From Candidatus Woesearchaeota archaeon (GTDB lineage: Archaea > Nanobdellota > Nanobdellia > Woesearchaeales > JABIAG01), in the NCBI GenBank assembly GCA_019323235.1, contig JAHWHN010000179.1, positions 1-6,597 on the forward strand: a stretch of 6,597 bases of DNA, given 5' to 3'. This document shows positions 5,280 through 6,597 of this stretch, one piece after another. Positions within the stretch are counted from its first letter, which is position 1; each line of letters starts with the position of its first letter. A program made the position numbers and the translations under genes. The notes under the pieces are model-generated. The model saw nothing but the letters and a program-made list of their open reading frames with translations, did no database searches and was not told where the DNA came from.

Positions 5280-6483
5280 ATTTCTTACCTTTTATTAGTT
5301 TAATTAATTTAGTATATGTTTTAGATTTTTTCTTTAATTTTGCGGATATTTCATATAAGAATTCTAAAGGTTTTGTTAAAATTTTTCTTCTAAGAATTAC
5401 TCTATCAATCATTTTTACAATATCTTCCCTATTTGTTTTTTTCGCATAATTTTTTATTTCATTTGCAAAATTAATTTGATAATCGGCAAACAAAATCCAG
5501 TGTTTAAGTTTTTTTCTTGTCAATTTTTTTGGAAATGTTTTATATTTAGATAATTTTCCACCAAGATAAAGTGTAATCATGGTTCTGAAACATTTCTCAC
5601 ATTTACAACAATTATTAATTCCAAAACCTTTCGTACATACTTTAAGGAGATTATAAGTTTCAGGCCATTTAGAAACAATAAAAGTTTTATCTAGTCTTCT
5701 TATATCTCCTCCATCGTGAATTATTGTAGTTTTTTCTGTAGAAAGCATAGGGTCTACAATAGGATTAGAGCCCCATATTGCATTACTAAGGTAATCAAGT
5801 GTTGAAGAAATATAATGTCTTGATACAAGTTTTCCCAATAATAAAGGTATACTTGAAAGAACAACACCATCTAAAAAATAATGTGGTATTTTTTCATAAT
5901 AGAAATCTGCATAATTTGTTTTAACAGACACTAATTTGATATTTAATTTTTTCATAAGATTTTCATACTCTTTTTCTAAAATTTTGAAAGATTCATTCTT
6001 TTCATCATTAATAGGGTCAGCAAAACCATTAATCAAAAGACAATGAGTGATTTGAGAATAAGGATTTTTTTCGTTTTGGGGCAAATGTTTCCATAAGGTA
6101 TAGAAAGAATCAATTCCTCCTGAAAAAGTACTCATTACTCCTTTTGGTTCAGTTCTTTGAATATCATAGCCTTCAGAGATTATCCTTATTTTTTTGAACT
6201 TTTCTGGATTCCAAAAATTAAAAAAGTTTTGAACTTCTTTTAATCCATAATCTAATTTAGGAGAAATTTTTCCTTTTAATTTAATATCTTCATTTAGATA
6301 CATTGCAAATAATACCATTGAAGAAACAAAACCATTTAGACTTTCTGAAAGATACTGTTCATATTCTTTATCAAACTCATACCATAAATAATTAGAAAGA
6401 TCTTTTCTTTTTTCAACTTCAATATAAGATGATACCTTTACTTTATTTCCTTTTTTTTCTATTTTTGGTTCGTGGATAATCAT
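5269..6483 (-). CDS. PP-loop ATPase paralog PP-A (QueC-like fold, four-Cys cluster)
   Basis: This is a 404-residue paralog of PP-B and PP-C. The N-terminal domain (1-115) is closest to those of PP-C and PP-D (MIIHEPKIEKKGNKVKVSSY; NEDIKLKGKISPKL at 64-77). The nucleotide loop SGGIDS is intact at 121-126. IWGSNPIVDPML (236-247) and IIHDG (254-258) correspond to conserved regions in PP-C, with Asp257 where the other two have a second His. The cysteine cluster is Cys283, Cys292, Cys295 and Cys298 (C-x8-C-x2-C-x2-C), with an extra Cys293 and RTMITL after it. It probably activates a substrate with ATP; which one is not visible. The ATG overlaps the stop of the upstream gene as ATGA, and the end overlaps the GT8 start by 11 bases, which places it in one operon with both. 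Confidence 0.93.
   Translation of the reverse strand: MIIHEPKIEKKGNKVKVSSYIEVEKRKDLSNYLWYEFDKEYEQYLSESLNGFVSSMVLFAMYLNEDIKLKGKISPKLDYGLKEVQNFFNFWNPEKFKKIRIISEGYDIQRTEPKGVMSTFSGGIDSFYTLWKHLPQNEKNPYSQITHCLLINGFADPINDEKNESFKILEKEYENLMKKLNIKLVSVKTNYADFYYEKIPHYFLDGVVLSSIPLLLGKLVSRHYISSTLDYLSNAIWGSNPIVDPMLSTEKTTIIHDGGDIRRLDKTFIVSKWPETYNLLKVCTKGFGINNCCKCEKCFRTMITLYLGGKLSKYKTFPKKLTRKKLKHWILFADYQINFANEIKNYAKKTNREDIVKMIDRVILRRKILTKPLEFLYEISAKLKKKSKTYTKLIKLIKGKKYET
5284..5358 (-). repeat. Shared C-terminal tail module, diverged copy in PP-A
   Basis: These bases encode residues 376-400 of PP-A (LYEISAKLKKKSKTYTKL and then IKLIKGK). The core S-A-x-L-K-K-K-S-K-T-Y is kept, while the Trp and the final N-D of the other copies are replaced. 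It lies just before the overlapping start of the GT8 gene. Confidence 0.6.
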
Positions 6484-6597
6484 TTTTCATATTCTTTTAA
6501 AACCCTATTATACAGCTTTAAATCATCTTCATACATCTCTAATATTCTTTTCTCAATATTTGGGTTAGATTTTATAAAATCTAAAATTAATTTTTTA
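6480..6597 (-). CDS. 3' end of an upstream gene, possibly a sulfotransferase (runs off the right edge)
   Basis: The minus strand is open from the window edge for 38 codons and stops at TGA 6482-6480, which shares ATGA with the start of PP-A. The residues end in IEKRILEMYEDDLKLYNRVL and then KEYEK. The tight stop-start overlap in the same orientation, and the absence of any promoter or Shine-Dalgarno site before PP-A, argue that this is a real gene. The pattern of an acidic x-Y-x-x-D-x-x-L-Y-x-x-V is common at the C-terminus of PAPS-dependent sulfotransferases, but nothing diagnostic such as the PAPS-binding loops is inside the window. Treat the product as a weak guess. Confidence 0.6.
   Translation of the reverse strand, partial: KKLILDFIKSNPNIEKRILEMYEDDLKLYNRVLKEYEK

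Noticed and set aside
1189..6483. Naming the PP-loop genes queC
   Set aside because: The cysteine spacing and loop fit, but the proteins are nearly twice QueC's length, have an extra N-terminal domain, occur in at least three full copies and lack deazaguanine-pathway neighbours.
1189..6483. A QueC-like anti-phage system (Qat or CBASS-associated type)
   Set aside because: No ATPase, nuclease, cyclase or ubiquitin-like partner is present; the neighbours are glycosyltransferases.
1..6500. A 16-base identity between positions 1-16 and 6482-6497, which might suggest a terminal repeat
   Set aside because: Both places encode K-E-Y-E-K with the same AT-rich codons, in different genes and contexts; no longer repeat surrounds them.
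1..6597. CRISPR arrays, tRNA or rRNA genes, transposases
   Set aside because: I saw no regularly spaced short repeats, cloverleaf-like GC-rich segments or transposase motifs on either strand.

Overview
The window is very A+T-rich and looks archaeal, most likely a small-genome (DPANN/Woesearchaeota-like) lineage. The reasons are AT-biased codons, TATA-box-like promoters (TTTATATA at 3828-3835 on the plus strand and TTTTATAAA at 3766-3758 on the minus strand), T-tract terminators without strong hairpins, Shine-Dalgarno sites at some starts only, and a short archaeal-style TatA. The lineage is inferred from composition and signals, not shown directly.

Layout: almost everything is on the minus strand, read right to left. 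(1) 6597-6480 is the end of an upstream gene whose C-terminus resembles that of sulfotransferases. (2) 6483-5269 is PP-A, a PP-loop ATPase. (3) 5279-4365 is a GT8 glycosyltransferase. (4) A two-gene plus-strand unit follows, with a small membrane protein at 3891-4121 and a tatA-like gene at 4192-4359. (5) 3721-2453 is PP-B. (6) 2466-1189 is PP-C. (7) 1196-99 is a GT-A fold glycosyltransferase with a DxH motif. (8) 130-1 is the first 43 codons of a fourth paralog, PP-D. The minus-strand genes overlap by 4 to 32 bases, as in translationally coupled operons. The only sizeable non-coding stretch is 3722-3890, a divergent promoter region with two palindromes.

Biology: four paralogous PP-loop proteins are interleaved with two glycosyltransferases of different families. 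The PP-loop proteins carry an SGG[IV]DS nucleotide loop and a four-cysteine cluster spaced as in QueC. The setting suggests a cell-surface or extracellular glycan locus. The PP-loop enzymes may adenylate a group, for example a sugar carboxylate, and convert it to an amide or a similar derivative; this chemistry is inferred from the superfamily.

The most unusual observation is a C-terminal tail of about 25 residues (pattern W-x-x-S-A-x-L-K-K-x-S-x-x-Y-x-[KR]-F-V-K). It is shared by PP-B, PP-C and, in diverged form, PP-A, and also by the unrelated GT-A glycosyltransferase. The DNA encoding it doubles as the leader of the next gene in the operon. It could be a common targeting or scaffold tag, or a recombination joint through which gene cassettes are shuffled.
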